Of a stretch of DNA of 64,000 nt, positions 44,940 through 56,983 are shown one piece after another. The notes under the pieces are model-generated. The model saw only the letters and a list, made by a program, of their open reading frames with translations. It did no database searches and was not told the origin of the DNA. Position numbers and translations under genes: made by a program. This stretch comes from Corynebacterium marambiense (GTDB taxonomy: Bacteria; Actinomycetota; Actinomycetes; Mycobacteriales; Mycobacteriaceae). Numbering within the stretch: the stretch's first letter is position 1; the number at the start of each line of letters is the position of its first letter. The stretch lies in contig NZ_JAEIOT010000005.1 in assembly GCF_016342275.1 (NCBI RefSeq), positions 310,001 through 374,000 on the forward strand. Reading direction: 5' to 3'.

Positions 44940-46022
44940 ATGAGCTCCCACAACCCCGTCCACCGCGGCTGGCCCGGACTGATCGAGGCGTACCGCGACC
45001 GGATGCCGGTGGCCCCGGGGTGGAATGCCGTCACCCTTCAAGAGGGTGGCACCCCGCTGCTGAAAGCCCACCACATCTCCGAGATCACGGGCTGTGATGT
45101 CTATCTCAAGGTCGAGGGCCTCAACCCCACCGGCTCCTTCAAGGATCGCGGCATGACCGTCGCAGTGACCGATGCCGTCGCCAACGGCAAAAAGGTGCTC
45201 ATGTGTGCCTCCACCGGCAACACCTCCGCATCGGCGGCCGCCTATGCCACCCGCGCAGGCATCACGTGCTCCGTCCTCATCCCCGAGGGCAAGATCGCCC
45301 AGGGCAAGCTCGCCCAGGCAGTCATGCACGGTGCAGAGATCATCCAGGTGCGCGGTAACTTCGATGACTGCCTCGAACTCGTCCAGAAGACCACGACCGA
45401 GTACCCGGAGATCGCCCTCGTCAACTCCGTGAACCCCATGCGCATTGAGGGGCAGAAGACCGCCGCCTTCGAGATCGCCGACGTTCTCGGCGACGCACCG
45501 CACATCCACGCTTTGCCCGTCGGCAACGCCGGTAACATCACCGCCTACTGGAAGGGGTACACGGAGTACTTCAACGACGGTGTGACCACCCGCCGCCCCC
45601 GGATGCTCGGGGTGCAGGCAGCCGGTGCCGCACCGCTGGTCAACGGCGAACCCGTCACGAACCCGGAGACCATCGCCACCGCCATCCGGATCGGGAACCC
45701 GGCGTCCTGGCACTCGGCCGTCGCTGCCCGTGATGAGTCCGAGGGAGTGTTCCGCGCCGCCACCGACGAGAAGATCCTCGAGGCCTACCGCCTCATCGCC
45801 GGAAAAGAAGGCGTCTTCGTCGAACCCGCCTCAGCCTCATCCGTTGCCGGTGTTCTTGCGGCGCATGAAGAAGGCTGGCTCGAACCGGGTCAGACCGTCG
45901 TCTGCACCGTCACCGGCAATGGCCTCAAAGATCCGACGACGGCGCTGCTGCAGATGCCGGAACCGACCCCGATTGACGTCGATCCCGCCGCCGTGGTCGA
46001 GGCGCTCGGTCTGAAGGCGTGA
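44940..46022 (+). CDS. thrC: Threonine synthase
   Basis: A 360-residue PLP enzyme turning O-phosphohomoserine into threonine. The PLP lysine is in PTGSFKDRG, with the substrate loop [15 protein letters not shown] and the phosphate-binding GNAGN. GGAAGG stands nine bases before ATG 44940, four bases after the hom stop; a longer upstream frame overlaps hom. It belongs to the short class II type. In C. glutamicum thrC lies elsewhere, whereas mycobacteria have this hom-thrC-thrB order. Confidence 0.95.
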   Translation: MSSHNPVHRGWPGLIEAYRDRMPVAPGWNAVTLQEGGTPLLKAHHISEITGCDVYLKVEGLNPTGSFKDRGMTVAVTDAVANGKKVLMCASTGNTSASAAAYATRAGITCSVLIPEGKIAQGKLAQAVMHGAEIIQVRGNFDDCLELVQKTTTEYPEIALVNSVNPMRIEGQKTAAFEIADVLGDAPHIHALPVGNAGNITAYWKGYTEYFNDGVTTRRPRMLGVQAAGAAPLVNGEPVTNPETIATAIRIGNPASWHSAVAARDESEGVFRAATDEKILEAYRLIAGKEGVFVEPASASSVAGVLAAHEEGWLEPGQTVVCTVTGNGLKDPTTALLQMPEPTPIDVDPAAVVEALGLKA

Positions 46023-46027
46023 TCCTG

Positions 46028-46951
46028 GTGAGCACCGCACTTCCTGTCGGTAAAACCGCGCACGTCACGGTCCCCGCGTCTTCCGCGAACCTGGGACCGG
46101 GATTCGACACCCTGGGGCTCGCGGTGAGTCTCTACGACCACGTCGACGTCGAGGTCACGGAGTCCGGTCTCGAGGTTACCGTCGAGGGGCAGGGCGCGGG
46201 GGAGGTCCCTCTCGATGAGCGGCACCTCGTAGTGCGTGCTGTTCGAGCCGGTCTGAACGCCGCCGGTGTCACCGCGCCCGGACTCAAAGTGACCTGTCGG
46301 AACTCCATCCCGCAGTCCCGCGGGCTCGGTTCCTCAGCGTCGGCCGCTGTCGCTGGTGTCGCCGCGGCGAATGGGCTCGCGGGCTTTGTGCTCGATGATG
46401 CGACTCTCGTACAGTTGGCCAGCGATTTCGAGGGGCATCCCGACAATGCTGCTGCGAGTGTTCTCGGCAGTGCGATCGTCGGTTGGACGGAAGTGCCCGT
46501 CGACGGAACGACGAAACCCCAGTATCGTGCCGTCCAGATTCCCGCGGACAAGCGGATCCGGGCCACCGCCCTGGTCCCTGATTTCCGTGCCTCGACGCAG
46601 GCCGTCCGCCAGGTGCTCCCCAGCGACGTGACCCACATGGATGCACGCTTCAATGTCTCCCGGTGTGCGGTGATGACCGTCGCTATCCAGCATCATCCCG
46701 AACTGCTCTGGGAGGGCACCCGGGATCGGCTGCACCAGCCCTACCGTGCGGATGTCCTCCCCGTTACTGCGGAGTGGGTCAACCGACTCCGGAATCGGGG
46801 CTGGGCCGCCTATCTTTCTGGAGCGGGGCCCACCGTCATGGTGTTGTCCACGGAACCCGTGGATCCGATGATCCTGGACCAGGCGCGGGCAGACGGACTC
46901 GTGGTGCACGAGCTTGAGGTCGCCGGACCTGTCGAGGTCACCGTTGACTGA
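46028..46951 (+). CDS. thrB: Homoserine kinase
   Basis: A 307-residue GHMP kinase that phosphorylates homoserine. The motifs are [17 protein letters not shown] at the N terminus, the ATP loop [16 protein letters not shown] near 97-112, [11 protein letters not shown] and the C-terminal [14 protein letters not shown] 46028 is preferred because GAAGG lies ten bases upstream; GTG 46019 overlaps the thrC stop codon with no suitable ribosome site. It closes the threonine operon. Confidence 0.95.
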   Translation: MSTALPVGKTAHVTVPASSANLGPGFDTLGLAVSLYDHVDVEVTESGLEVTVEGQGAGEVPLDERHLVVRAVRAGLNAAGVTAPGLKVTCRNSIPQSRGLGSSASAAVAGVAAANGLAGFVLDDATLVQLASDFEGHPDNAAASVLGSAIVGWTEVPVDGTTKPQYRAVQIPADKRIRATALVPDFRASTQAVRQVLPSDVTHMDARFNVSRCAVMTVAIQHHPELLWEGTRDRLHQPYRADVLPVTAEWVNRLRNRGWAAYLSGAGPTVMVLSTEPVDPMILDQARADGLVVHELEVAGPVEVTVD

Positions 46952-46974
46952 TCCGGACCGGCGGACCTGAAAGT

Positions 46975-47011
46975 CGGGGTGGGAGGGGAGAGGAATCTCC
47001 CACCCACCCCG
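46975..47011. terminator. Terminator between convergent thrB and ABC ATPase
   Basis: GGTGGGAG and CTCCCACC form the core stem, with further CGGGG/CCCCG pairing outside a two-base bulge. It lies between convergent genes and may serve both. Confidence 0.6.
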
Positions 47012-47042
47012 CTTCGTTCAGCGACTGGGGATCGAAAGGACG

Positions 47043-48169
<1,127 letters not shown>

Positions 48170-48287
48170 GATTGAAATCCCTCCACCGGCAGGTACGTGC
48201 CGGACGATCCGAGTGGAGTACCGTCTCCGCCGCCGCATCGGGCCATGGGCTGAGACCGGGCGTCGCGGGGTGGCGGCGCGCCGGAAT

Positions 48288-48302
48288 CGTGCACTGTGCA
48301 CG
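48288..48302. promoter_or_regulatory. Perfect palindrome upstream of the ABC ATPase
   Basis: CGTGCAC-T-GTGCACG, about 120 bases before the ATPase start, on a likely promoter. It could be an operator for a sugar regulator. No adjacent regulator gene. Confidence 0.3.
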
Positions 48303-48420
48303 GATATCGTGACCGGGGATGACACCGACTGCACGGTTGTATGCAGATCACTTCATGATGCCACAGTGCCGTAGTCCGGTTGAGGAGGATCGGGGAAACC
48401 CATCCGGTGGGATCTCCGGG

Positions 48421-48714
48421 TCAGGCCATCCTGGTGAACTTAATTCGCCACTCTTCCGGGCCCTGCTGGACAAACTTCATGTCGAAGGATTCCTCGCGGG
48501 CGGCGATCTCGTTGATCAGGGGGATCGGATTGTGTGGGGCGACGAGGATGAGCGCCCCTCCGATGGGGAGGACCCCCAGCGCCCCATGGATTGCACCATG
48601 CCGGATGGCGTGTGGAATAGCTGCCGCATCCAGTTCCGGTACCGGAACCTCGTGTTCACCACAGCCACAGGTGCCCGTTTTCTCGGTGAGGGGCAGTTCT
48701 TCCCGGAGATTCAT
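48421..48714 (-). CDS. DUF2249-family protein
   Basis: A 97-residue cytoplasmic protein. The segment GVLPIGGALILVAPHNPIPLINEI is the hallmark of DUF2249, a TusA-like fold of about 70 residues. CGCGEH near residue 16 is a cysteine pair that may bind metal. Relatives sit near nitrite, NO and Fe-S stress genes and their role is unclear. GAAAGGA stands eight bases before the ATG. It is cotranscribed with nothing obvious. Confidence 0.75.
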   Translation of the reverse strand: MNLREELPLTEKTGTCGCGEHEVPVPELDAAAIPHAIRHGAIHGALGVLPIGGALILVAPHNPIPLINEIAAREESFDMKFVQQGPEEWRIKFTRMA

Positions 48715-48846
48715 CGGGGGTCCTTTCGATGGAGCTGCAGATGTTATTCCACGATGTTAATCCCGGATCCTCCGATTGTCACCGGTGGTCGACAGGCGAG
48801 CTGCTGTGGGGATCCCGCCGGGAGAACGAGGGTAGCTACCTTATCA

Positions 48847-50562
48847 TCAACGCTCGCCGGGGCCCTTGAGGCGGATGACCTCGAAATCACCGTCCGCAAG
48901 GTGTTTACGCAGGTCCTTCTTGTCGAACTTGTCCACACTGGTGCGGTCGATCTGTTCGACGAAGGTCCAGTACTCGGGGAGCATCCAGGCAGGGAGCTTC
49001 TCCCGCAGGTTGTCCCTGAGATGTTCGGCAGTGGCCCGGTCCGGGGTGACGCCCTGATACAGAACGGTGACGGCGAGGGGTCGTTCCCCCCACTTATCGT
49101 CCGGGTAACCGATGACCGCGGCCTCGACGACCTCTTCGGCCTCCATGACCATGTTCTCCAGCTGGACGGAGTAGATCCACTCGCCGCCGGAGCGGATGAC
49201 GTCGCGGGCACGGTCCTCGACGGTGAGGAAGCCGTCACGGGTGATCGACCCGACGTCCCCGGTGCGCAACCACCCGTCGTCGGTGAATTTGTCCGCGGCG
49301 TCACCGACGTCCCCGCCCCGGAAACTCTGTGCGAGACCGCCCTTGTCCTCTTCCGGGGAGTGGTAGTACGAGGCAGTAACCCAGTTGCCGCGAACCTGAA
49401 TCTCGCCCTGGTGGCGGTCGGTACCAGTCACCTCATGGCCGTCCTTGACCACACGGTACTCGATGGAGGCCGGGAAACGGCCCTGACTGATTCGGTAGGT
49501 CCAGCGGGTCTGCCCGGATGCTCCCATCGGGGGGCGGGCGACCGTCCCAATCGGGGAGGTCTCTGTCATTCCCCAGATGTGGATGACATCGACACCGTAG
49601 CGTTCCTCCCACATCTTGATGAGCACCGGTGGAACGGGGGAACCACCCGCGAAGATCTCCTGGAGGCTCATCCGGTCCGGCGGATTGGAGAGGTAGTGCA
49701 CCATCAGAGAGATCCAGAGAGTGGGTACGCCGGAGGCCGCACGAGGATGGGTGGTTGCGATGATCTTCGCGAGGGTCGGCGCTGAGAGATCGGGGCCGGG
49801 GAGGATCATCGGTGCCCCGGACATGAACGCCGAGATCGGAACACCCCAGGACAATACGTGGTAGATCGGCACGCAGCAGAGGAAGGGGACCCCGTGGCTG
49901 ACGGCGAAGCTGTCCGTCGTTCGGAGGCTCATGGAGTGAAGGTAGATGGACCGGTGCGAGTAGACCACGCCCTTCGGTGCTCCGGTGGTTCCGGTGGAGT
50001 AGCAGATAGCTGCCGCGGTGTGCTCATCGAGGACGGGCCAGTCGAAGATCGTTGAGCGGCCGTCGATGAGAGACTCATACGAGTGAAGCCGGATGTGCTC
50101 CGGCAGGTGTGGGGCTATTGAATCGAGGTCCGGTAGGCCCGTGATGATCACGTCCCGCACTCTGGGGCAGTGCGTCAGGATCCGCCCGAGCTTCGGAATG
50201 AGTCGCGGATCCGAGATGATCACCCGATCATCGGCGTGGTTGATGATGTGCGCGACCTGATCCTCCATGAGCTGCTTGTTTAGGGGATTGAAAACGGCTC
50301 CCATGCAACTGACCGCGAACAGCGTCTCGAGATGCTCGGCGCAGTTGTACATGAATGAACCGATGCGCTGGTCGCCGTCGATGCCGAGTTCGTCCCTGAG
50401 TGCGTTGGCGAGGGCAGCGACGCGGGCGCCTATGTCACTGAATGTCAGTGCGGTGGGTTCGCCGTTGTCCCAGCTCGTGACCGTCGAGGAACCGTGAACG
50501 GTCGAACCGTACCGCAGTATCCTGGTCAGCGACATCGGGATGTCGTGCATGGTGCTCAGCAT
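48847..50562 (-). CDS. Acyl-CoA synthetase (AMP-forming, medium/long-chain type)
   Basis: A 571-residue ANL-superfamily ligase. The ATP loop YSTGTTGAPKGVVYSH, the aryl/acyl motif WGMTETSP and the hinge RTGDVGSITRDGFLTVEDRARD, followed by SGGEWIYS, are all present; the final catalytic lysine lies in VDKFDKKDL. It activates a carboxylic acid to its CoA thioester through an acyl-AMP, and the sequence resembles medium-chain fatty-acid ligases of actinobacteria. The start is ATG 50562 with AAGGTGG upstream; the longer frame to 50916 runs into the rho leader. Substrate unproven. Confidence 0.85.
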   Translation of the reverse strand: MLSTMHDIPMSLTRILRYGSTVHGSSTVTSWDNGEPTALTFSDIGARVAALANALRDELGIDGDQRIGSFMYNCAEHLETLFAVSCMGAVFNPLNKQLMEDQVAHIINHADDRVIISDPRLIPKLGRILTHCPRVRDVIITGLPDLDSIAPHLPEHIRLHSYESLIDGRSTIFDWPVLDEHTAAAICYSTGTTGAPKGVVYSHRSIYLHSMSLRTTDSFAVSHGVPFLCCVPIYHVLSWGVPISAFMSGAPMILPGPDLSAPTLAKIIATTHPRAASGVPTLWISLMVHYLSNPPDRMSLQEIFAGGSPVPPVLIKMWEERYGVDVIHIWGMTETSPIGTVARPPMGASGQTRWTYRISQGRFPASIEYRVVKDGHEVTGTDRHQGEIQVRGNWVTASYYHSPEEDKGGLAQSFRGGDVGDAADKFTDDGWLRTGDVGSITRDGFLTVEDRARDVIRSGGEWIYSVQLENMVMEAEEVVEAAVIGYPDDKWGERPLAVTVLYQGVTPDRATAEHLRDNLREKLPAWMLPEYWTFVEQIDRTSVDKFDKKDLRKHLADGDFEVIRLKGPGER

Positions 50563-51091
50563 GGTCACCACCTTAACCGTGTGCTCCGTATGATGGGCGT
50601 AGGACCGCACGGCCAGATGGGAGGGCACACCCGCCACCATGTGTTCGGGAGTTCGGGCCATCGTAGGTCGGTGTGGGCGTAACTGTGCCTGATGCGCTAG
50701 AGTGGTGGATTGAACCGACAGGTTAAAGCGGTGTGACCGCCAGGGGCGAGGTGCAGAGTAGAATCGTCGGCTGAGGCCGAGATGATTTCTCGCACTCGCT
50801 CCCAGGGCCGCACACCCGAGGGCCCGGAGAATTCCATCCGGACTCGGTAACACAGCTTCCATGACGGGTACCGGCGGCAGTTCTGCCGGGCAATCCCGAA
50901 CGAAGCACCCAGACAAGTCCGAAGCAGAGCTTCATCCGTTCCCGGTGTATCTGCGGGCACCCGTTTCCCGGTGTTCCTAAGGTCGCCGGTTCTGTGAGGA
51001 CTGATATTTTCCGTGAAAAGCTGCCGGCGGCAACCTCTGCCCAGTGGCGTGTGACGCCAGCTGCGCCGGTACAGCGATTGAAAGGACTTTC
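50563..51091. other. Divergent region before rho, probable rho leader
   Basis: 529 bases. It holds the promoter of the acyl-CoA ligase on the - strand and that of rho on the + strand. TAGAAT at 50759-50764 is a candidate -10 element, which would give a leader of about 320 bases. Long leaders are usual for rho genes and allow Rho autoregulation. No other gene is supported. Confidence 0.4.
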
Positions 51092-53170
51092 GTGACCGAT
51101 ACGGACAACGCCAACAAGGATCTTGCCTCGTACAAGCTCCCCGAGTTGCGCCAGATGGCGCAGAAACTCGGTATCCGGGGTATCTCCGGCAAACGCAAGG
51201 GGGACCTCATCGAGGCCATCCGTGGCGCGGGCGGACAAGGCGGTGGTCAGCACCAGGAGCCCGCGTCTGCACCTGCCGCAGACGATCAGGGGGAACTGGA
51301 CACGGAGATGTCCGGAGGTCCCCGCCGTCGCCGTCGGGTGACGACCCCGACGATCACACCAGCGGATTCCGCGCAGGGATCAGGACAAGACGGGGCGACT
51401 TCCCCGGATTCCGGTGAACAGAACCAGGACGGACGGAACCGTTCCCAGGATGACGATCGCGATGATGACCGGAGGCGCAGCCGGAATAACGGTGGAGAAG
51501 ACCAATCTGGCGACAGCGATGATGACGGTGGTGACGATGACGGGCACTACGAGTCCCGCGCCGCGGCTCGCCGCGCGCGTCGTAACCGGGCACGCCAGCA
51601 GCGGAAGGTCGGTCGGGATAACAACGATAGCGGAGCGCAGAACGACGACGACAATGCGAATCGCCGCGACGACAATCGGGACGACCAGAACGCCGGTAAC
51701 GGCAACGGCCGCAATAACAATCGCCGCACCAACAACGACGACCGGGACTCCGACACCGGCAATGGCCGCAACAACAACCGTCGAGACCGCAACCGCGGCA
51801 CCAACAACGACGACCGGGACTCCGACAGTCACGGCGGAAGTAACAGCCGCCGTGACCGCAACCGCGACGACAATGATGGAGGTGGGCGGGGCAACCGCCG
51901 CAACCGCCGCAACCGCCGGGACCGCAACCGCGGTAACAACGACAATCACGGAAACAGTCACGGCACTGATGATTCGCGGGATGACGACGTGTTTTCACCC
52001 GTCGGCGGGATCCTCGACATCATCGACAACAACCTCGCCTTCGTTCGCACCACCGGCTACCACGCGGGACCGGCGGATGTCTTCGTCCCGCAGCAGATGG
52101 TGCGGAGGTTCGGCCTGCGTCCGGGTGATGCCATCACCGGTCAGGTGAAGATGCGTGCCGACGGCCAGCCCGCCAACCAGCACAGCGGCGGTGGCCGCAA
52201 CCGGCAGAAGTACAACTCGCTGGTCCGGGTCGACACCGTGAATCAGATGAGCCCCGAGGAGGCACGGAAGCGTCCGGACTTCTACAAGCTCACCCCGCTG
52301 TACCCGAACCAGCGCCTGCGTCTGGAGACCGATTCCAAGATCCTGACCACACGTCTGATCGATCTGATCATGCCGATTGGTAAGGGGCAGCGTGCACTGA
52401 TCGTCTCCCCACCGAAGGCCGGTAAGACGACGATCATGCAGAACATCGCCAACGCGATCGCGACCAACAACCCGGAATGCCACTGCATGATCGTCCTCGT
52501 CGATGAACGTCCCGAAGAGGTCACCGACATGCAGCGTTCGGTGAAGGGTGAGGTTATCGCCTCCACCTTCGACCGTCCCCCGAGCGAACACACCGCCGTC
52601 GCCGAACTGGCGATCGAGCGGGCGAAGCGTCTCGTGGAGGAGGGCAAGGACGTCGTCGTCCTGCTGGACTCGATCACCCGCCTGGGTCGCGCCTACAACA
52701 ACAGCTCCCCGGCGTCGGGACGCATCCTCTCCGGTGGTGTGGACTCCAACGCGCTCTACCCGCCGAAGCGTTTCCTCGGTGCCGCCCGGAACATCGAGCA
52801 GGGTGGTTCGCTGACCATCATCGCGACCGCGATGGTTGAGACCGGCTCCGCCGGTGACACAGTCATCTTCGAGGAATTCAAGGGCACGGGTAACGCCGAG
52901 CTCAAGCTCGACCGGAAGATCTCCGAGCGTCGCGTATTCCCGGCCGTCGATGTCAACCCGTCCGGCACTCGTAAGGACGAGCTGCTCCTCGCTCCCGAGG
53001 AAGCACGATTGATGCACAAGCTGCGTCGGATCCTGTCCGCCCTGGACAACCAGCAGGCGATCGACCTGCTGATCAAACAGCTGAAGAAGACGAAGTCCAA
53101 TGCGGAGTTCATGATGCAGATCGCCTCGTCGGCGCCGATGGCGTCCGACGGCGAGGAGGAGTACTCCTAA
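51092..53170 (+). CDS. rho: Transcription termination factor Rho with large polar insertion
   Basis: A 692-residue Rho hexamer subunit, longer than the 420 residues typical of enterobacteria. Rho_N ([24 protein letters not shown]) is at residues 10-43. A 180-residue Asn/Asp/Arg/Gly-rich insertion (about 113-291, runs such as [14 protein letters not shown]) follows, as in other actinobacterial Rho proteins, and binds RNA. Then come the cold-shock RNA-binding fold, Walker [10 protein letters not shown] near 440, [11 protein letters not shown] near 472, and the Q and R loops. GTG 51092 has AAAGGA five bases upstream. Confidence 0.95.
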   Translation: MTDTDNANKDLASYKLPELRQMAQKLGIRGISGKRKGDLIEAIRGAGGQGGGQHQEPASAPAADDQGELDTEMSGGPRRRRRVTTPTITPADSAQGSGQDGATSPDSGEQNQDGRNRSQDDDRDDDRRRSRNNGGEDQSGDSDDDGGDDDGHYESRAAARRARRNRARQQRKVGRDNNDSGAQNDDDNANRRDDNRDDQNAGNGNGRNNNRRTNNDDRDSDTGNGRNNNRRDRNRGTNNDDRDSDSHGGSNSRRDRNRDDNDGGGRGNRRNRRNRRDRNRGNNDNHGNSHGTDDSRDDDVFSPVGGILDIIDNNLAFVRTTGYHAGPADVFVPQQMVRRFGLRPGDAITGQVKMRADGQPANQHSGGGRNRQKYNSLVRVDTVNQMSPEEARKRPDFYKLTPLYPNQRLRLETDSKILTTRLIDLIMPIGKGQRALIVSPPKAGKTTIMQNIANAIATNNPECHCMIVLVDERPEEVTDMQRSVKGEVIASTFDRPPSEHTAVAELAIERAKRLVEEGKDVVVLLDSITRLGRAYNNSSPASGRILSGGVDSNALYPPKRFLGAARNIEQGGSLTIIATAMVETGSAGDTVIFEEFKGTGNAELKLDRKISERRVFPAVDVNPSGTRKDELLLAPEEARLMHKLRRILSALDNQQAIDLLIKQLKKTKSNAEFMMQIASSAPMASDGEEEYS

Positions 53171-53171
53171 G

Positions 53172-54245
53172 ATGTCGAATCAGGTTTCCGCCGTCGACGA
53201 CATCCTGTCCGAGTATCAGGGACTCGAGGCGCAACTCGCTGATCCCGATCTTCACAATGATCCGGTGGCTGCCCGCAGGGTCGGTAAGCGTTACTCGCAG
53301 CTCCAGCCCATCATCCGTGTGCACGATGAACTGTCCGCCGTCAAGGGTGATCTGGAAGCCGCGCGTGAGATGGCGCACGAGGACGCCGAGTTCGCCGCGG
53401 AGGCGGATCGTCTCGCCGAACGGCAGGTCGAACTCGAGGAGAAACTCGCGGACCTTCTCGCGCCGCGGGACCCCCATGACGCCGATGACATCGTCATGGA
53501 GATCAAATCCGGTGCCGGTGGTGAAGAAGCCGCGCTCTTCGCCGGTGAGCTCGCCAGGATGTACCAGCGCTACGCCGAGAAACACGGATTCGTCACCGAG
53601 GTACTCGGTCTCAGCGAATCAGACCTCGGCGGAGTCAAGGACATGACCTTGTCTATCAAATCGAAACAGCCTTCTGCGGATGGCGCGTGGAGTGTGTTCA
53701 AGTTCGAGGGCGGTGTACACCGGGTCCAACGTGTCCCCGTCACCGAGTCCCAGGGCCGGATACAGACCTCCGCGGCGGGTGTCCTCGTGTACCCCGAGCC
53801 CGACGAGATCGAAGCCGTCGAGATCGACGACAAAGATCTCCGCGTGGATGTCTACCGCTCCTCTGGCAAAGGTGGACAGGGCGTCAACACCACCGACTCC
53901 GCCGTCCGCATCACCCACCTGCCCACCGGCATCGTGGTGACGTGTCAGAAGGAACGATCCCAGATCCAGAACAAGGCCCGAGCGATGCAGGTCCTCGCCG
54001 CCCGACTGCAGCAGCAGATCGAGGAGGCTGCGGACGCGGAGGCCGCGGAGGGGCGCGCTGCGCAGATCCGCACCATGGACCGCTCGGAACGGATCCGCAC
54101 CTACAACTGGCCGGAGAACCGGATCAGCGACCACCGGATCGGATACAAGTCCAACAACCTTGACTCCGTCCTGAATGGTGGTCTTGAGGACCTGTTCACG
54201 GCGCTCCAGACCGCGGAACGCAACGCCCGCCTAGAAGCCGAATAG
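53172..54245 (+). CDS. prfA: Peptide chain release factor 1
   Basis: A 357-residue class I release factor recognising UAA and UAG. The GGQ loop ([17 protein letters not shown]) is at about residues 230-245 and the PxT-type recognition region lies in the middle domain. It begins one base after the rho stop, so it is cotranscribed with rho. In many actinobacteria rpmE lies between the two; its absence fits corynebacteria. The glutamine of GGQ is the substrate of the next gene's product. Confidence 0.96.
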   Translation: MSNQVSAVDDILSEYQGLEAQLADPDLHNDPVAARRVGKRYSQLQPIIRVHDELSAVKGDLEAAREMAHEDAEFAAEADRLAERQVELEEKLADLLAPRDPHDADDIVMEIKSGAGGEEAALFAGELARMYQRYAEKHGFVTEVLGLSESDLGGVKDMTLSIKSKQPSADGAWSVFKFEGGVHRVQRVPVTESQGRIQTSAAGVLVYPEPDEIEAVEIDDKDLRVDVYRSSGKGGQGVNTTDSAVRITHLPTGIVVTCQKERSQIQNKARAMQVLAARLQQQIEEAADAEAAEGRAAQIRTMDRSERIRTYNWPENRISDHRIGYKSNNLDSVLNGGLEDLFTALQTAERNARLEAE

Positions 54246-54256
54246 GGATCGTCCGA

Positions 54257-55111
54257 GTGCGAAACACGGTGACCGCCGCAGTACGCGACGCTGCGGCGGT
54301 TCTTGCTGCCGCAGGGGTTGACACACCATTCGTCGACGCCCAACTCATTGCGGCGCACCTGCTGGGATGCGGCCGCATGGATCTCTTCCTCCATGGTGAT
54401 GACGAGACTCCGGAAGGCTTCGACGAACTCGTGGCTCGACGCGCCAGTCGGGAGCCGCTCCAGTACATCACCGGTACGGCCCCGGTCGGTGCCCTCGATC
54501 TGGAGGTCGGGCCCGGCGTGTTCATCCCGCGTCCCGAAACAGAGCTGCTCGCTGCCTGGGGGTTGGGTGCCCTCACCGACCTCACAGCCCCAGTCGTCGT
54601 CGATCTCTGCACCGGCTCCGGCACGCTCGCGATCGCGATCGCGAGCGCTCGAACCGGCGCCGAGGTGATCGCCGTCGAGATCGATCCGTGCGCCACCCGG
54701 TGGGCCGAGCGGAACATCGCCGCCCACGCTCCGGACATCCGGCTCGTCGAGGCGGATGCTACCCGGCAGGACATACTGCCGGACTTCCACGGCCGGGTGG
54801 ACCTGGTGCTCTCGAACCCACCCTATGTACCGGAGACCGGTGCGAACGACATCCAACCCGAGGTCCGACACGATCCCCACCATGCGGTGTTCGGCGGCGA
54901 GGACGGGATGTCGGTGATCATCCCGATGCTCCGCACCGTCCACGAACTCCTGAAACCGGGAGGATGGTGCGGGATCGAACACGACGACTCGACCGGCAAC
55001 GCCGTCAGAGACGCATTCACCCGACACGGCGGTTTCACGGACATCTGCACCCGGACGGACCTCACAGGTCGGGAGCGCTTCACCACGGCGAGTAGACTCG
55101 GGCAGAGCTGA
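54257..55111 (+). CDS. prmC: Release factor glutamine methyltransferase
   Basis: A 284-residue SAM-dependent methyltransferase (HemK family) that methylates the GGQ glutamine of RF1 and RF2. The SAM motif VVDLCTGSGTLAIAIA is at about residues 115-130, the catalytic NPPY (VLSNPPYVPE) near 187-190, and PRPETE in the N-terminal part of the SAM domain is also characteristic. GTG 54257 is 11 bases after prfA. In operon with its substrate gene. Confidence 0.95.
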   Translation: MRNTVTAAVRDAAAVLAAAGVDTPFVDAQLIAAHLLGCGRMDLFLHGDDETPEGFDELVARRASREPLQYITGTAPVGALDLEVGPGVFIPRPETELLAAWGLGALTDLTAPVVVDLCTGSGTLAIAIASARTGAEVIAVEIDPCATRWAERNIAAHAPDIRLVEADATRQDILPDFHGRVDLVLSNPPYVPETGANDIQPEVRHDPHHAVFGGEDGMSVIIPMLRTVHELLKPGGWCGIEHDDSTGNAVRDAFTRHGGFTDICTRTDLTGRERFTTASRLGQS

Positions 55112-55145
55112 ACGAGGTTCCACCCGGAAAGAGAGATGCAGACCA

Positions 55146-55796
55146 GTGAGCCGGATCTACAACTGCGTGAACCCCCAGGACCGCATCAGCGGCATGTCCG
55201 CGGCCGTGAGCGCGGTCAAGGGCGGGGGGCTCGTCGTCCTGCCGACAGACACCCTTTACGGGATCGGTTGTGATGCGTTCGACAACCGGGCCGTCGCGGA
55301 TCTCCTGCGGGCGAAGCACCGCGGTCCGGACATGCCAGTGCCGGTCCTGGTCGGGAGCTGGGACACCGTCCATGGTCTCGTTCGTGACAACCAGCCCGCC
55401 GCCCGCACATTGATTGAGGCGTTCTGGCCGGGTGGACTCTCGATCGTCGTCACGCAGGCCCCGAGTCTGCCGTGGAACTTGGGGGACACCAGGGGGACCG
55501 TTATGCTGCGGATGCCGCTGCATCCGGTTGCCATTGAGCTCCTCCGGGAAACCGGACCGATGGCGGTCTCCAGCGCGAACATCTCTGGTCAACCTCCGGC
55601 GACGACAGCTGAGGAAGCCCGGCAGCAGCTCGGTACCACGGTGTCGGTCTATCTCGACGGCGGGACCTGTCCCACCGCGAAGCCCTCAAGTATCGTCGAC
55701 CTCTCCGGTAACCGGCCCCGACTGCTTCGCGAGGGAGCGGTTCCCACCGGCCGCATAGCGAACGCCCTGGGTGTCGCACCGGAGACGTTGGTCTGA
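55146..55796 (+). CDS. tsaC: L-threonylcarbamoyladenylate synthase
   Basis: A 216-residue YrdC/Sua5-domain protein that makes threonylcarbamoyl-AMP from threonine, bicarbonate and ATP for the t6A37 tRNA modification. GGLVVLPTDTLYGIGCDAF is the conserved N-terminal strand region, with KHRGPDMPVPVLV and the SSANISG loop. It is of the short TsaC length, without the extra Sua5 domain. The GTG start has GAAAGAGAG upstream. The stop codon overlaps by spacing with the next gene (TGATATG). Confidence 0.93.
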   Translation: MSRIYNCVNPQDRISGMSAAVSAVKGGGLVVLPTDTLYGIGCDAFDNRAVADLLRAKHRGPDMPVPVLVGSWDTVHGLVRDNQPAARTLIEAFWPGGLSIVVTQAPSLPWNLGDTRGTVMLRMPLHPVAIELLRETGPMAVSSANISGQPPATTAEEARQQLGTTVSVYLDGGTCPTAKPSSIVDLSGNRPRLLREGAVPTGRIANALGVAPETLV

Positions 55797-55797
55797 T

Positions 55798-56949
55798 ATG
55801 GGGGCCGGAGGAGCCGGGGTCCCGCTGCGCGAGCTCGGGTTGGTTCTCCTGGTCGCCTGTGCCGTCACCTATCTGACGACCGGGATCATCAGACGTGTCC
55901 TCGTCCGCGCGGGCAAGGTTGACCCGGTCCGGGAGCGTGACGTCCACAAGCACCCGACCCCGCAGATGGGTGGGATCGCGATGTTCTCCGGATTCCTCGC
56001 TGCGGTGTTCGTTGCCCAGCAGCTGCCGGCGCTCAACCGAGGTTTTCAGCCGATCACTCCGGAGATGGGGGCTGTGGTCTGTGCCGGATTCGTCATCGTA
56101 GCGGTCGGGATCCTCGATGACTTCCTCGAACTTGATGCGCTGACGAAGCTCATCGGACAGACGTTAGGCGCCGTGGTGATGAGCCTGATGGGACTCACCT
56201 GGACCCTGATCTATCTACCGTTCGGTGGTGGGACCACAGTTGTGCTCGATCAGATGCTGTCGACGGTACTGACCGCTTTCGTCACGGTGTCGTTGATCAA
56301 CGCCCTCAACTTCGTCGACGGCAGCGATGGTCTGGCGGCGGGTGTGGGGTTGATCACCGGTGGCGCGATCCTTACTTTCGCTCTGACAATCCTGCACGAT
56401 CAGGGTGGCGCCGTATCTGCTTATCCACCGGCGATTATCGGTGCGGGCCTCGTCGGCATGTGCCTGGGGTTCCTTCCGCACAACTTCGCCCCAGCCCGGA
56501 TCTTCATGGGGGATACCGGAAGTATGCTGATCGGACTGCTGCTGGCCGCCGCATCGACCTCCGCCTCCGGGAAAATCAATCTCTCGTTGTACGGGGTCGC
56601 CGACGTGTTCGCGGTCATGGCACCGGTCATTGTTGCGGCCGGTTGCGTGGGGGTGCCTCTCGCGGAACTCTGCCTCACCGTTGTCCGGCGCCTGCTAACC
56701 GGACAATCGATGGCGGTGCCGGACAAGAATCACATGCACCACCAGCTCATGCGGCACGGGCACAGCCCCAAGCAGGTCGCTACGGCCATCTACCTGTGGA
56801 CTTTCACGGTGGCGTTCGGTGCGGTCGCATTCACGGTGTTACCTGTCAGTGAGGCGCTGTTCGGCTTCTTTCTGGCGATCTCCCTCGCATTCATCGCGAC
56901 CATAGCGCCTGTGTTGGACAAGCGGCATCGGGATCGGGAAGCCACGTAG
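55798..56949 (+). CDS. wecA: Polyprenyl-phosphate GlcNAc-1-phosphate transferase
   Basis: A 383-residue integral membrane enzyme of the WecA/MraY family with about 11 helices. Catalytic loops are visible: DVHKHPTPQMGGIAMF, DDFLELDALTKL with the Asp pair, NFVDGSDGLAAG, MGDTGSM and the HMHHQLMRHGHSP histidine motif. It starts arabinogalactan linker synthesis by moving GlcNAc-1-P from UDP-GlcNAc to decaprenyl phosphate. ATG 55798 directly follows the tsaC stop. Also called rfe. Cell-wall function fits a mycolata organism. Confidence 0.93.
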   Translation: MGAGGAGVPLRELGLVLLVACAVTYLTTGIIRRVLVRAGKVDPVRERDVHKHPTPQMGGIAMFSGFLAAVFVAQQLPALNRGFQPITPEMGAVVCAGFVIVAVGILDDFLELDALTKLIGQTLGAVVMSLMGLTWTLIYLPFGGGTTVVLDQMLSTVLTAFVTVSLINALNFVDGSDGLAAGVGLITGGAILTFALTILHDQGGAVSAYPPAIIGAGLVGMCLGFLPHNFAPARIFMGDTGSMLIGLLLAAASTSASGKINLSLYGVADVFAVMAPVIVAAGCVGVPLAELCLTVVRRLLTGQSMAVPDKNHMHHQLMRHGHSPKQVATAIYLWTFTVAFGAVAFTVLPVSEALFGFFLAISLAFIATIAPVLDKRHRDREAT

Positions 56950-56970
56950 GGATCGTCAGCTCCGGTCACG

Positions 56971-56976
56971 TAGTAT
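56971..56976 (+). promoter_or_regulatory. -10 element of atpI, leaderless start
   Basis: TAGTAT ends seven bases before GTG 56984 and there is no ribosome site, so transcription likely begins at the start codon. Confidence 0.45.
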
Positions 56977-56983
56977 CCCACCC

